Positions 24,673 to 32,978 of a stretch of DNA of 64,000 bases are shown here, piece after piece. A program made the translations under genes and the position numbers. Each line of letters opens with the position of its first letter. The stretch's first letter is position 1. Under the pieces are notes generated by a model. That model was not told the origin of the DNA and searched no databases. It saw nothing but the letters and a program-made list of their open reading frames with translations. Source of the stretch: Fibrobacterota bacterium (GTDB taxonomy: Bacteria; Fibrobacterota; Fibrobacteria; UBA11236). The stretch lies in assembly GCA_947466585.1 (NCBI GenBank), contig CANIEU010000003.1, forward strand, positions 62,001-126,000. Reading direction: 5' to 3'.

Positions 24673-24720
24673 GTAGGGGCGAATTGCGTTGGGCGCTTGC
24701 GCCCTATTATTCGCCCCTAC
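24673..24720. repeat. Inverted repeat with GTAGGGGCGAAT arms
   Basis: Perfect 12-bp arms (24673-24684 and 24709-24720), with an inner GGGCGCTTGCGCCC hairpin. GTAGGGGCG is shared with the palindrome at 8825. It lies just before the terminator between convergent genes. Confidence 0.75.
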
Positions 24721-24721
24721 A

Positions 24722-24760
24722 AACAAAAAACCCTCGCTGTTGCAGCGAGGGTTTTTTGTT
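24722..24760. terminator. Bidirectional rho-independent terminator
   Basis: Stem of 18 bp (24722-24739 with 24743-24760), perfect, 3-base loop, A6 and T6 ends. It separates the barrel gene (+) from the sigma factor gene (-). Confidence 0.95.
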
Positions 24761-24775
24761 GCCATGGCGTTTGGT

Positions 24776-25588
24776 TTACGTTCCGAGCGCCTGCAGGTAG
24801 CCTTCGTATTTCTCGCGAAGGACGTCCTTGTTTTTGTTGCGGCGGATGCGGCGCAGGGCCTGATCGCGCAACTGGCGCACACGCTCGTGCGAGATGTTCA
24901 GCGTCTCGCCCACTTCGCGCAGCGTCTGCGGCGCTTCGTGATTGATGCCGAAAAGACCCTTGATGACCTGCGCCTCGCGCTCGGGCAGCTCGGAGAGCAA
25001 GTCCTTGGCGAGGTGTTCCACGGCCTGGATCTCGGCTTCGGACTCCGGATTCACGGCCTTTTCGTCGGCGAGAACTTCCTGATAGGTCGTCTTGGTGTCG
25101 GTCTTGAGCGGCGCATCGAAGCTGATGCCGGCTTCACCGAGCTGGATCAGCTCGCGAATGTCATCCGACAACTCCTTACCCTTCGACTTTTCCTTGAGCG
25201 CCTTGCGCACGCGCAGGTGCTGGTTGGCCGGCAAACGGATCAGCGAACCCTGCTCGTTGATGGCGCGCGTGATGTAGGCCTTGATCCACCAGACGGCGTA
25301 CGAAATGAACTTGAGGCCGCGCGAGTGATCGAAGCTCTCGATGGCGCGGATGAGGCCCATGGCGCCTTCGCTCACCAGATCGGGGAGAGGAATGGGGCAA
25401 CCACGGTACTGGAGGGCGACCTTCAGCACGAACCGCATGTTCGCGGAAACCAGCTTTTCGCGCGCAGCGCGATTCCCTTCGCGGCAGAGTTGGAAGAGCC
25501 TGTGCTCATCCTTCCGGTCGATGGGACTGGTTTTGCGGATATCTTCGAGATATCGCTTGAGTGTTTCGTCTGTGGTATCGAAGGTCAT
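24776..25588 (-). CDS. RNA polymerase sigma factor, sigma-70 family (RpoD-like, no region 1.1)
   Basis: A 270-residue sigma factor. Region 1.2 is DETLKRYLEDIRKTSPIDRK (residues 7-26). Region 2 includes NMRFVLKVALQYRG and the -10-recognition stretch KFISYAVWWIKAYITRA (about residues 92-108). Region 3 follows, and region 4 has LPEREAQVIKGLFGI then EVGETLNISHERVRQLRDQA (about residues 230-249). Region 1.1 is absent, as in the short primary sigmas of Bacteroidota. A second sigma of the same size lies 2.8 kb away; this one diverges more from the primary consensus in region 2, so I think it is an alternative (group 2-like) sigma. Its mRNA likely starts with a 10-bp hairpin (25616-25643). Confidence 0.92.
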   Translation of the reverse strand: MTFDTTDETLKRYLEDIRKTSPIDRKDEHRLFQLCREGNRAAREKLVSANMRFVLKVALQYRGCPIPLPDLVSEGAMGLIRAIESFDHSRGLKFISYAVWWIKAYITRAINEQGSLIRLPANQHLRVRKALKEKSKGKELSDDIRELIQLGEAGISFDAPLKTDTKTTYQEVLADEKAVNPESEAEIQAVEHLAKDLLSELPEREAQVIKGLFGINHEAPQTLREVGETLNISHERVRQLRDQALRRIRRNKNKDVLREKYEGYLQALGT

Positions 25589-25615
25589 GGATATTTCCGC
25601 GTCCTGGGTGCGCCG

Positions 25616-25643
25616 CTTGCTGAATCAATAGGAATTCAGCAAG
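25616..25643 (-). promoter_or_regulatory. 5'-leader hairpin of the sigma factor gene
   Basis: CTTGCTGAAT pairs perfectly with ATTCAGCAAG across an 8-base loop. It starts exactly at the end of a TATGTTTC box (minus strand, 25643-25650), so the predicted transcript would begin within the hairpin, about 28 bp or more before the ATG. It may stabilise the message or bind a regulator. Confidence 0.5.
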
Positions 25644-25650
25644 AAACATA
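25643..25650 (-). promoter_or_regulatory. TATGTTTC box upstream of the sigma factor gene
   Basis: Minus-strand TATGTTTC, fitting the TAnnTTTG-like box, in an AT-richer gap (25589-25870) that otherwise shows no gene. Confidence 0.4.
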
Positions 25651-25870
25651 CCATTCAGGGTAAGCTTTGAAGATACGGAAATATAGCCAATCAGCAGGCA
25701 TTATTCCACCCAATTAGCGATAATTTTGCGCGATTTTTTCACAAATTTGACCGAATGTCAAGAATGGGGTTTATCGGATGCGAATAGGGCTTTCAATTGG
25801 GGGCTGGTAAAAAAAGACCAAATCGTGGCCACGGCCATTCAGAATGGAACAGTCGGGGCCCAACGTTTGA

Positions 25871-26728
25871 TTATCGCACCGGAATAGGCCCCAAGCGCAG
25901 GAAAAGCGCCGCAAACTCTTCAACAGAGAGATCCTCGGCGCGACTGTCCGGGCGCAGTCCGAGTTCTTCGAGATGGCGGGCCGCCTCGGACTTGCCGTAA
26001 AAAGCCTCGAGTACGTTCGAGAGCTTTTTGCGGCGCTGGGAAAAGGCCAGGTCCACAAAAGGTTTGAAGCCCGGATCGGTGCAGATGGGGGTTTCGCGAG
26101 GTGTGAGCCGGAGAGTGGCCGACCAAACGTTGGGGCGTGGGCGAAACGCGTCGGGGGAAACCTTGCGCAACAGCTCCGCGGTGGCCCAGTTCTGCACCAT
26201 CACGGTGAGGAATCCGAAGTCGCGTGAATGCGGTTTTCCGCAGATGCGCTTTGCCACCTCGAACTGCACCATGATCTGGAGCGAGAGGCAGCGCGGAAGG
26301 CGCGGCAGCAATCCGAGTAAGATCGGAGCCGCGCGATTGTAGGGCAGGTTGCCGACCACGAGCGGCTTTTGGCCCGGTTCGGGCGCGTGTTGGTCCAGGA
26401 TCTCCTCCCAGTCCACGCGAGTGGCATCGGTTTGCACGACGTCGAGATTGCCCCATTGCGGATGGTTGTTGAGGTGTTCCACCCACTTGGTGTCGATCTC
26501 GAGCGCGGTGAGTTTGCGGCAGCGCGGCGCAAGGCGGCGGGTCAAAGCACCTTGTCCGGGACCGATTTCGATGATCCAATCGGAAGGGTTGGATTCGACG
26601 TCTTCGCAAATCCCGCGGATCACCGCTTCGTCGACCAGGAAGTTTTGCCCGAATTTCCAGCGATTTTTACGGTCTTCGTCGAGGGGAGCATTTTTGGAGG
26701 AAGGCTTGCGCGCGGAAGGTTTGGGCAT
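25871..26728 (-). CDS. rsmA: 16S rRNA dimethyladenosine transferase (RsmA/KsgA)
   Basis: A 285-residue SAM-dependent enzyme that dimethylates two adjacent adenines near the 3' end of 16S rRNA. Hallmarks: KFGQNFLVDEAVI (residues 25-37), the SAM loop IIEIGPGQGALTRRL (near residues 52-66), VVQTDATRVDW, the NLPYN catalytic motif, and a C-terminal FVDLAFSQRRKKLSNVL. It has a lysine-rich N-terminal tail before the core. Start at 26728; the longer frame to 27694 is antisense to mrp. A TATCTTTC box (26733-26740) ends 4 bp before the ATG, with no Shine-Dalgarno, suggesting a leaderless mRNA. Confidence 0.95.
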   Translation of the reverse strand: MPKPSARKPSSKNAPLDEDRKNRWKFGQNFLVDEAVIRGICEDVESNPSDWIIEIGPGQGALTRRLAPRCRKLTALEIDTKWVEHLNNHPQWGNLDVVQTDATRVDWEEILDQHAPEPGQKPLVVGNLPYNRAAPILLGLLPRLPRCLSLQIMVQFEVAKRICGKPHSRDFGFLTVMVQNWATAELLRKVSPDAFRPRPNVWSATLRLTPRETPICTDPGFKPFVDLAFSQRRKKLSNVLEAFYGKSEAARHLEELGLRPDSRAEDLSVEEFAALFLRLGPIPVR

Positions 26729-26731
26729 TGG

Positions 26732-26808
26732 GGAAAGATAGCCCCCCGCACCCGATGTGGCGCATGCGACCGGAACGGGATGTGCGCTTCCGGCGAGGCT
26801 ATCTTTCC
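26732..26808. promoter_or_regulatory. Symmetric divergent promoter region with 12-bp inverted repeat
   Basis: GGAAAGATAGCC (26732-26743) and its exact complement GGCTATCTTTCC (26797-26808) face outward toward rsmA and mrp. Each copy holds a TATCTTTC box near the start of the gene it faces. The symmetry suggests twin promoters or two sites for one regulator. Confidence 0.5.
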
Positions 26809-26827
26809 GCTCCCGCCTTGGAAAACA

Positions 26828-27943
26828 ATGCAGAACCCTATGACCGTTACACCCGACCTGGTGCTCGAGGCCTTGCGCCACGTGCAGGATCCCGATTTGC
26901 ACCGCGATATCGTCGCACTCGGTTTCATCAAGAATCTCGCTATCACCGACGGAGCCGTTCGCTTCGACGTGGAGCTCACCACCCCCGCCTGCCCGGTCAA
27001 GGAAGACCTGAAGCGTCAATGCGAGCACATGGTGAGCGCGCTTCCCGGTGTAAAGTCGGTCGAGGTGGTCATGACGGCTCAGCCCGCCGGCGGGTCTTCC
27101 GAAAAGCGCACGGAGTTGTTGAAGGATGTGCGGCACGTGCTGGCTGTTGCCAGCGGCAAAGGCGGTGTTGGCAAAAGCACCGCGACGGCGAATCTCGCCA
27201 TCGCGCTGGCGAACACGGGCGCGAAGGTGGGCGTGCTCGACGCGGATATTTACGGACCATCGATGAGCCTGATGTTCGGCGTGCTGCAGGCGCCCGAGAT
27301 CAACGAAAACAAAAAGCTCGTTCCCGTGACTTCGCGCGGTATCAAGATCGTGTCGATGGCCATGTTCGATGAAGGCGAAAAGGGCGTGGTCTGGCGCGGC
27401 CCGATGGTTTCGCAGATGATCCAGAACTTCGTGCACAACGTGGTGTGGGGCGAACTCGACTACCTGTTGATTGACATGCCTCCGGGAACCGGCGATGTGC
27501 AGCTGACCTTGACGCAGACGGCGCCGATCTCGGGTGCTGTGATTCTCACCACTCCGCAGGATGTGAGCGTGCTCGACGCGAAAAAGGGACTGCGCATGTT
27601 CCAGAGCGTGAACGTTCCGGTGCTGGGCATTGTGGAGAACATGAGCTATTTCATTTGCGACCAATGCGAGAAGAAGCATTACATCTTTCGCCAAGGCGGA
27701 GGAAAACGCGTCGCCGAATCGCTGGGCGTTCCCTTTCTCGGCGAGATCCCGCTCGAACCCGAGGTGGCCGAAGGCGGCGACGCGGGCACTCCCATCGTGG
27801 AGCGGCGCCCGAATTCACCGGCGTCCCTCGCCTACAATGCGATCGCGGGGACCTTGGCATCCTCGCTGTCCATCCTCTCCGCCGGTCGCGCTGGCCTGCT
27901 CGGGGAATTCGACCTGAAGTGGGAAGAGGTACCCGAGCCATGA
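26828..27943 (+). CDS. mrp: Mrp/NBP35-family iron-sulfur carrier ATPase
   Basis: A 371-residue P-loop protein. Residues 1-95 form a MIP18/DUF59 domain (VQDPDLHRDIVALGF, TTPACPVKEDL). The ATPase domain has the deviant Walker A VASGKGGVGKSTATANLA (about residues 105-122), VLDADIYGPS, DYLLIDMPPGTGD and the cluster-binding CxxC in SYFICDQCEKKH. ApbC/Mrp proteins bind and transfer Fe-S clusters in the cytosol. The stop overlaps the start of a DUF971 gene (ATGA, 27940-27943); DUF971 domains are often fused to or adjacent to Mrp. Start 26828 or 26840. It is divergent from rsmA through a symmetric promoter region. Confidence 0.95.
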   Translation: MQNPMTVTPDLVLEALRHVQDPDLHRDIVALGFIKNLAITDGAVRFDVELTTPACPVKEDLKRQCEHMVSALPGVKSVEVVMTAQPAGGSSEKRTELLKDVRHVLAVASGKGGVGKSTATANLAIALANTGAKVGVLDADIYGPSMSLMFGVLQAPEINENKKLVPVTSRGIKIVSMAMFDEGEKGVVWRGPMVSQMIQNFVHNVVWGELDYLLIDMPPGTGDVQLTLTQTAPISGAVILTTPQDVSVLDAKKGLRMFQSVNVPVLGIVENMSYFICDQCEKKHYIFRQGGGKRVAESLGVPFLGEIPLEPEVAEGGDAGTPIVERRPNSPASLAYNAIAGTLASSLSILSAGRAGLLGEFDLKWEEVPEP

Positions 27944-28257
27944 TCGCTCCCGTTGCATTACATCGCCTTGGCGATACCGCCCTTCTGGTCAGCTGGAACG
28001 ACGGTAGTCGTTCCCAATACGAAGTGCGCGACCTGCGCCTTTCCTGCCCCTGTGCCGCTTGCGTGAACGAGTGGACCGGAGAGAAAATGCTGCGCCCGGC
28101 GCAGGTGTCCGAAGGGGTGCGTCCCGTGCGCCTGTTTTCGGTGGGTCGGTATGCCCTCGGAATCAACTGGAGCGATGGTCACACTACCGGAATCTACAGT
28201 TACGACTATTTGCGCCGACTCAAAAATCCGCCGTCCGCGGAAACGGGACTACCTTGA
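27940..28257 (+). CDS. DUF971-domain protein (gamma-butyrobetaine hydroxylase-like N-terminal domain)
   Basis: A 105-residue protein made of one DUF971 domain: LLVSWNDGSRSQYEVRDLRL (residues 15-34), CPCAACVNEWTGEKML with three cysteines, and YALGINWSDGHTTGIYSYDY near the end. The domain binds metal in eukaryotic hydroxylases, and stand-alone bacterial forms sit beside Mrp. Here the ATG overlaps the mrp stop by 4 bp, so the two are translated together and a role in Fe-S cluster delivery is likely, though not proven for the family. Confidence 0.9.
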   Translation: MIAPVALHRLGDTALLVSWNDGSRSQYEVRDLRLSCPCAACVNEWTGEKMLRPAQVSEGVRPVRLFSVGRYALGINWSDGHTTGIYSYDYLRRLKNPPSAETGLP

Positions 28258-28356
28258 ATTTCTTGAAATTCGGGGCTTTACTTCCCCACGGCCTTGTTCG
28301 GACGGAGTGCGGGAGCCCGGGTTCAGCCTACCTTGCGCCTCGGCAAAGCCGGAGTG

Positions 28357-28364
28357 TAGATTTG
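28357..28364 (+). promoter_or_regulatory. TAGATTTG box upstream of the second sigma factor gene
   Basis: TAGATTTG lies 43 bp before ATG 28408. CTTG at 28332-28335 is 21 bp further upstream, close to the Bacteroidota -33/-7 spacing. The leader has GAGGGAGAGAGG. Confidence 0.4.
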
Positions 28365-28407
28365 CGCCGAGGGAGAGAGGCGCCGCGTTCCGTGCGGCGT
28401 CGTTCGT

Positions 28408-29241
28408 ATGGTTGATTTAAACGAGCAACTTTATTTTCGCGATTTGTATCGCTACCGAGTCCTGACTCCCGAAGAGGAGAAGGATTTGGTGCATCGTGTC
28501 AAGCGCGGAGACCCCACCGCGCTGAACCCGCTGATCTTGGGAAACTTGCGTTTCGTGGTTTCCATCGCGCGCCGTTACCAGGGCAAAGGCCTTTCATTGC
28601 TCGAGTTGATCAACGAAGGCAATCTCGGCCTCTACAAAGCCGCCAAACGTTACGATCCTTCGCGCGAGGTGAAGTTTATTTCCTACGCCGTGTGGTGGAT
28701 CCGTCAGTCGATTCAAAAAGCATTGTTCGAGCAGGTCGGCGCCGTGCGCATACCGCCCAACAAGCTGGCACTGGTGAACCGTTTTAAGCGCGCCCTGTTG
28801 CAAAACGGCGGTAACTACGAAAAAACCGTCTCTCTTCCCGAGTTCGAAAGCCACGAAAAAGAGATCGCCGAGATCATGGAAAAAATCGCCGACGTTTCTC
28901 TCAACGCCCCGGTGGGCGGCGAGGGCGACGGCCGCGATCCGGTGACCACCTTGCTCGACGTGCTTGGAAGCGATGGCGGTCAGGAAGTGGACGCCGAAAA
29001 GGCCGAGCTTTCCCGTTCGCTCGACTCGGTGCTGGGCCAGATGTCGGAACGCGAGGAAAAGGTTCTTCGCATGTATTACGGCATCAACTATGCGCGCGAG
29101 TTCACCCTCGATGAAATCGGCCGGGAGCTGAAACTGACCCGTGAGCGCGTTCGTCAAATCAAGAACCGCTCCCTCCGCAAGTTGCTTCGGTCCCGTGAAT
29201 CCAAGGAAAAGCTCCTGCCGTTCGTGAACGGCAACGACTGA
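28408..29241 (+). CDS. RNA polymerase sigma factor, sigma-70 family (candidate primary sigma)
   Basis: A 277-residue sigma factor without region 1.1. Region 1.2 is short (LYFRDLYRYRVLTPEEEKDL). Region 2: NLRFVVSIARRYQGKGLSL (near residues 46-64), LINEGNLGLYKAAKRYD, and the melting/-10 stretch KFISYAVWWIRQSIQKAL (about residues 90-107). Region 4 closes with MSEREEKVLRMYYGIN and ELKLTRERVRQIKNRSLR. It is the closer match to the RpoD consensus of the two sigmas in this window, and its size matches the short primary sigmas of Bacteroidota. Which of the two is essential cannot be told from sequence alone. It follows DUF971 by 150 bp with its own likely promoter. Confidence 0.92.
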   Translation: MVDLNEQLYFRDLYRYRVLTPEEEKDLVHRVKRGDPTALNPLILGNLRFVVSIARRYQGKGLSLLELINEGNLGLYKAAKRYDPSREVKFISYAVWWIRQSIQKALFEQVGAVRIPPNKLALVNRFKRALLQNGGNYEKTVSLPEFESHEKEIAEIMEKIADVSLNAPVGGEGDGRDPVTTLLDVLGSDGGQEVDAEKAELSRSLDSVLGQMSEREEKVLRMYYGINYAREFTLDEIGRELKLTRERVRQIKNRSLRKLLRSRESKEKLLPFVNGND

Positions 29242-29538
29242 TCTTCGGGCTTCTACTCCCCCTCGAATAATCCATCGGTCAAGGCCGTTTTGCAGGCGGA
29301 TTGCGAATCGTCTGCGAACGCCATTCAAACGCGTTTCAAACGGATGGAATCACGTGCGTTTGGCTGCGAAAGTTCCGTATTTTGCCGCATTAATGGTATT
29401 CTCAACACCTTGAGCTCCGCTTTACGCTCAAATATCCTGCTCCCGTTCGGGGGATCGGGGATAGATTGTCCCAAAGCCAATTCCCCTGAAAGATCATGAG
29501 CAGTTTGTAAGCCGCGAATTTGCGGCATGGGAGACCGG

Positions 29539-31125
29539 ATGAAGCGTTATAGGATCATTGCGCTGGCTTTTGGGATGTTGGCCGGGTTTGTCGTGGATTC
29601 CGCCGCCCAAACTTTCGCGCGCACACCGTATTTGCAGCTCGGAGCTCCCAATCGGGCCACCGTATGCTGGCGACTCAGCACGGCCACTTCGCTTACGGTG
29701 CGGTTCGGTACCGATTCGCTCAATTTGAATCGGGTTTCGGCGCCGAGCGCAGCGAGCACAGATGCCTGCGCACAGTTGGATACGTTGCTTCCATCCACGA
29801 AATACTTCTATCGGGTGTTCAATGCAAATACCGAGATTCCCGGCTCGTCCTATCAATACATCAAAACGCATCCGCCCGTAGGTTCCAAGGCCAAACATTC
29901 CTTCTGGGTGATCGGCGATTTCGGCATCGGCCCCAACCACGCCTCCTTCGGAAACTCCCAGTTGCAAGTTCGCGACGCGTTCGTGCGCGTGAACAAGAGC
30001 AACCATACCGACGGCATTTTAATGCTGGGCGATAACGCTTACGAGAACGGCACCGACACCGAGTTTACCACGGGTCTTTTCAATGTTTATCCCGATATCA
30101 TGGCCAACTCCTTTTCATGGCCGGCCATCGGAAACCACGACGCGGTCAATCTCAGCTCCGGATACCTTACGGCCTTCCGGCTCCCCGATGCCGCACAGAC
30201 GGGCGGCGTGGCTTCCGGTACCGAATACTATTACTCTTATAACTACGGCAATATCCACTTCATCAATCTCGACTCCCAGGTCAGCAACCGCACCAACACC
30301 GGTGCCATGTACCAGTGGCTACTTCAAGATCTCCAGTCGCCTTCGGCAAGTCAGGCAGATTGGATCGTGGCATACTTCCACCATGCCCCTTATACTTGTT
30401 GCGACCATAACGCCGATACGGAAATCAACCACGTCAACATGCGGTACGTGTTCATGCCGTTACTGGAGCAGTACGGTGTCGACATCCAACTCAGTGGCCA
30501 CAGTCACGACTACGAGCGCACCTGGCTGCTCGATAGCGCCTACTCTTCTTCGGGCACCAGCACGACTCAGGCGACCCATGTGAACTGGTTCAACGCCAAC
30601 CGCGCCCGGATTATCGTCGACAGCAGCACCGGGAACCCTGATGGCACCGGTCCTTACCGCAAGAAAAAGGGCGGCAACAACGGCACCGTTTACGCGGTGG
30701 TGGGAAGTTCGGCGAAACTTGGAACCAGCACCGGCCAGCATCCGATGATCGGCATCAAAATGAATGTGTTCGGTTCGATGATCCTCGAGATTCAAGATTC
30801 GGTGGTGACGGCACGGTTCATCGACAGCGGTGGCGTGATGCTCGACAAATTCCAGATCGTGAAGAGCAATCTCACCGTGGCGGTGCGGGAACCTGGCAAT
30901 ACCCCGACTCCGTTGCGGTCCAATGCGGCATCGTTCCATCATGAAGACAGGCATTTCCTGTTCGCCACAGACAATTCGGAGGCCTTGCGGGTATTCGCGC
31001 TCGACGGAAGAATCGTTTTCGAGGGCGTGCCACACGGTGCTTGGGAGGCCTCGCGCAAGGAGTTTCCCGCGGGCGAATATTATTTCCGCCATGGATCTGC
31101 GCTGGGCAAGATTTCTCTGAAGTGA
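29539..31125 (+). CDS. Secreted purple acid phosphatase-like metallophosphoesterase with C-terminal sorting-like tail
   Basis: A 528-residue exported enzyme. Signal peptide residues 1-24 (ending DSAAQ), an Fn3-like purple acid phosphatase N-terminal domain (TPYLQLGAPNRATVCWRL, VRFGTDSLN, YFYRVF), then the metallophosphoesterase domain with every metal motif: VIGDFGIG, LGDNAYENG, IGNHDAV, YFHHAPYTCC and SGHSHDYERTW. It should hydrolyse phosphate esters outside the cytoplasm with a two-metal centre. The last 70 residues form a tail, FATDNSEALRVFALDGRIVF and FPAGEYYFRHG, like that of other secreted proteins here. Start 29539 is set by GGGAG five bases upstream; 29527 is possible. Confidence 0.88.
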   Translation: MKRYRIIALAFGMLAGFVVDSAAQTFARTPYLQLGAPNRATVCWRLSTATSLTVRFGTDSLNLNRVSAPSAASTDACAQLDTLLPSTKYFYRVFNANTEIPGSSYQYIKTHPPVGSKAKHSFWVIGDFGIGPNHASFGNSQLQVRDAFVRVNKSNHTDGILMLGDNAYENGTDTEFTTGLFNVYPDIMANSFSWPAIGNHDAVNLSSGYLTAFRLPDAAQTGGVASGTEYYYSYNYGNIHFINLDSQVSNRTNTGAMYQWLLQDLQSPSASQADWIVAYFHHAPYTCCDHNADTEINHVNMRYVFMPLLEQYGVDIQLSGHSHDYERTWLLDSAYSSSGTSTTQATHVNWFNANRARIIVDSSTGNPDGTGPYRKKKGGNNGTVYAVVGSSAKLGTSTGQHPMIGIKMNVFGSMILEIQDSVVTARFIDSGGVMLDKFQIVKSNLTVAVREPGNTPTPLRSNAASFHHEDRHFLFATDNSEALRVFALDGRIVFEGVPHGAWEASRKEFPAGEYYFRHGSALGKISLK

Positions 31126-31231
31126 AATGGTCCGTTGCCATCTTTTGGAGAACCCTGTCTGTGGCCCGCATCTGCAAAAACCATTCGGGCGACTTGATTC
31201 CGTGGTTGCGCCCCGGCGGGATTTCTTCCCG

Positions 31232-32098
31232 GTGATCCGCACCTGTTTTTTCGTGGCCGCGCTCTCCCTGTGCGGCGCATTTCCCCGTTCCATTCTTGCA
31301 CACGAGGCGCTTGCCACGACGATCGACCGGCTTCAGGCCGAGATGCGGCAAAACCCCGCCGCGGATTCTTTGCGTTCCCAACGCGCGTGGCTCATGCTCG
31401 ATCATGGGTTGACGAGCGCGCCAGTGGCCGAGGACATCGACACGTTGTGGAGGCGGCCCGCCTGGAGAAACGACGCATTGCGCCTGCGGGCCTGGCATTT
31501 GTACCTGCAAGACCGTTTTCGCGAAGCGAGCGCTCAGGCGCGCAGGAACCTCAGGGCGGGCATCGTCGGACCGGAACAGTACCGGTTGCTCGCGGGGGCT
31601 GCCTTGGCTCGAAGGGACACCGCGGAATCGGCGCACGCCTATCTCGAGGGTTGGGAAGAGTTGCATCTGGAGGAAGACTATCTCTCCATGGTGCGATTGG
31701 CGCAGGGAGGGAGCGCGCGGCCCCGGTCGCGATCCGTCCTGCGGCGGTTCGATACGTTGCTTGATGCGGGTGTGCGGGCGTATCCGAATTCTCCGGGGGT
31801 CTATGCAGAGGTCTTTCAGGCCTACCTCAAAAACCGGAACCCCGCATCGCTGCGGAAGGCGCTCGATCTCTCGAACCTTGGTCAGGTGAGGCTGTGGCCC
31901 GGCAGCGTGGACTGGAAGATCTGGCATGCGCGGGCGCTGCTCGCGGCCGGCATGAGCGACAGCGCGCAGGGCATCTTGTTGCGTGCAATGGATATTCTGG
32001 AAGGCGAAACGCGGCTGCGCCCCGACTCCGACCTGGCAATGCGCCTGCGACAGGAAATATTCGAACTGCTCGACAGTGTGCACGTGAAGAAAAAATAA
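31232..32098 (+). CDS. Uncharacterised secreted helical repeat protein
   Basis: A 288-residue protein starting at GTG with a signal peptide (residues 1-24, CFFVAALSLCGAFPRSILA). The mature part is alpha-helical, with repeated leucine/alanine patterns such as ALRLRAWHLYLQDRFREASAQA and YRLLAGAALARRDTAESAHA that look like degenerate TPR units. No catalytic motif. It starts about 105 bp after the phosphatase gene on the same strand, so co-transcription is possible. An upstream in-frame start at 31127 would put the signal peptide 35 residues in, so GTG 31232 is preferred. Confidence 0.6.
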   Translation: MIRTCFFVAALSLCGAFPRSILAHEALATTIDRLQAEMRQNPAADSLRSQRAWLMLDHGLTSAPVAEDIDTLWRRPAWRNDALRLRAWHLYLQDRFREASAQARRNLRAGIVGPEQYRLLAGAALARRDTAESAHAYLEGWEELHLEEDYLSMVRLAQGGSARPRSRSVLRRFDTLLDAGVRAYPNSPGVYAEVFQAYLKNRNPASLRKALDLSNLGQVRLWPGSVDWKIWHARALLAAGMSDSAQGILLRAMDILEGETRLRPDSDLAMRLRQEIFELLDSVHVKKK

Positions 32099-32162
32099 GG
32101 TTCGGCCTTCGGGTGTGGTGCGGATGATCTCGACCGCAGGCCGATTACCTAACTTCCCTGCC

Positions 32163-32978
32163 GTGACTTTTTCGAATCCGCAATCCGTTTTGATCACCGG
32201 CGCGAGCTCGGGCATCGGCCTCGCCACGGCGCGACTCCTCGTGGAACGCGGTTACCGCGTGGCCGGCACCTGCCGCCACCCCGACGCTATTTCGGGCGCG
32301 GAGTTTCCCTTGATCGCGATGGATCAGTCCGATCCCGAAGCCGTGGAGCGGGGGTTCGCGCAGGCGCGGGCGCTGCTGGGCCCGATCGACATCCTGATCA
32401 ACAACGCCGGTTCGGGCGAACTCGGTGCCGTGGAAGATACGCCGGCCGCCTTCACGCGTCGGTTGTTCGAGGTGAATTATTTCTCTGCGGTGCAACTGAC
32501 GCGGTTGTGCCTGCCCGAAATGCGGACGCGCGGCGCGGGGGTGATCGTTCAGCTCGGCTCGATCGTGCATTCACTCCAGTTTCCGTTCAAGGCGCAGTAT
32601 TGCGCCAGCAAGTCGGCGCTTTCTGGATTCACGCTCGCCTTGCGCCACGAAGTGAAGCCCTTCGGCATCCGCGTGCATTTGCTGGAACCGGGATGGGTGC
32701 GCAGCGCGTTTCATGCGCGCCTCAAGCCCCTCACGCCTCCGGGTTCCGCCTATGCGGACCGCCTTCGGCAGTTCACCGACTATGCTCGCGATTCCGACCC
32801 GCGGGTGATCGACGGTGAGGGCGTGGGGCGCATCATCCTGGAAGCTCTCGAAAACCCGAAGGCTCCGGTGCGGATTGCGGTCGGCGCGGATGCGCGGAAA
32901 TTCTTCCGTGTCAGCCGGTTTTTGTCGCACTACCTGCTCGACAAAATTCTCGGGTGGAAGCTGGCGCGAAAGCGATAA
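32163..32978 (+). CDS. Short-chain dehydrogenase/reductase
   Basis: A 271-residue classical SDR. Cofactor loop VLITGASSGIGLATARLL (residues 9-26), NNAG motif in LINNAGSGELG, catalytic serine in VQLGSIVHSLQFP and the YxxxK motif in AQYCASKSALSGF. Note that Ser-Tyr-Lys are all present. The Asp-free second strand (GTCRHPD) suggests NADPH preference. Substrate unknown. The start is uncertain: GTG 32163 gives the usual spacing to the cofactor loop, ATG 32124 is an alternative. It is convergent with sod across an inverted repeat. Confidence 0.87.
   Translation: MTFSNPQSVLITGASSGIGLATARLLVERGYRVAGTCRHPDAISGAEFPLIAMDQSDPEAVERGFAQARALLGPIDILINNAGSGELGAVEDTPAAFTRRLFEVNYFSAVQLTRLCLPEMRTRGAGVIVQLGSIVHSLQFPFKAQYCASKSALSGFTLALRHEVKPFGIRVHLLEPGWVRSAFHARLKPLTPPGSAYADRLRQFTDYARDSDPRVIDGEGVGRIILEALENPKAPVRIAVGADARKFFRVSRFLSHYLLDKILGWKLARKR

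Noticed and set aside
26729-27694. N-terminal extension of rsmA
   Set aside because: Opposite to mrp; RsmA proteins begin at the chosen start and a promoter-like box precedes it.
29242-29538. Small open frames on both strands in the gap before the phosphatase gene
   Set aside because: About 67-69 codons, no ribosome site, unusual composition and no recognisable family.
30872-32227. 451-residue minus frame across the phosphatase and helical protein genes
   Set aside because: Arg/Pro/His-rich shadow translation crossing two plus-strand genes.
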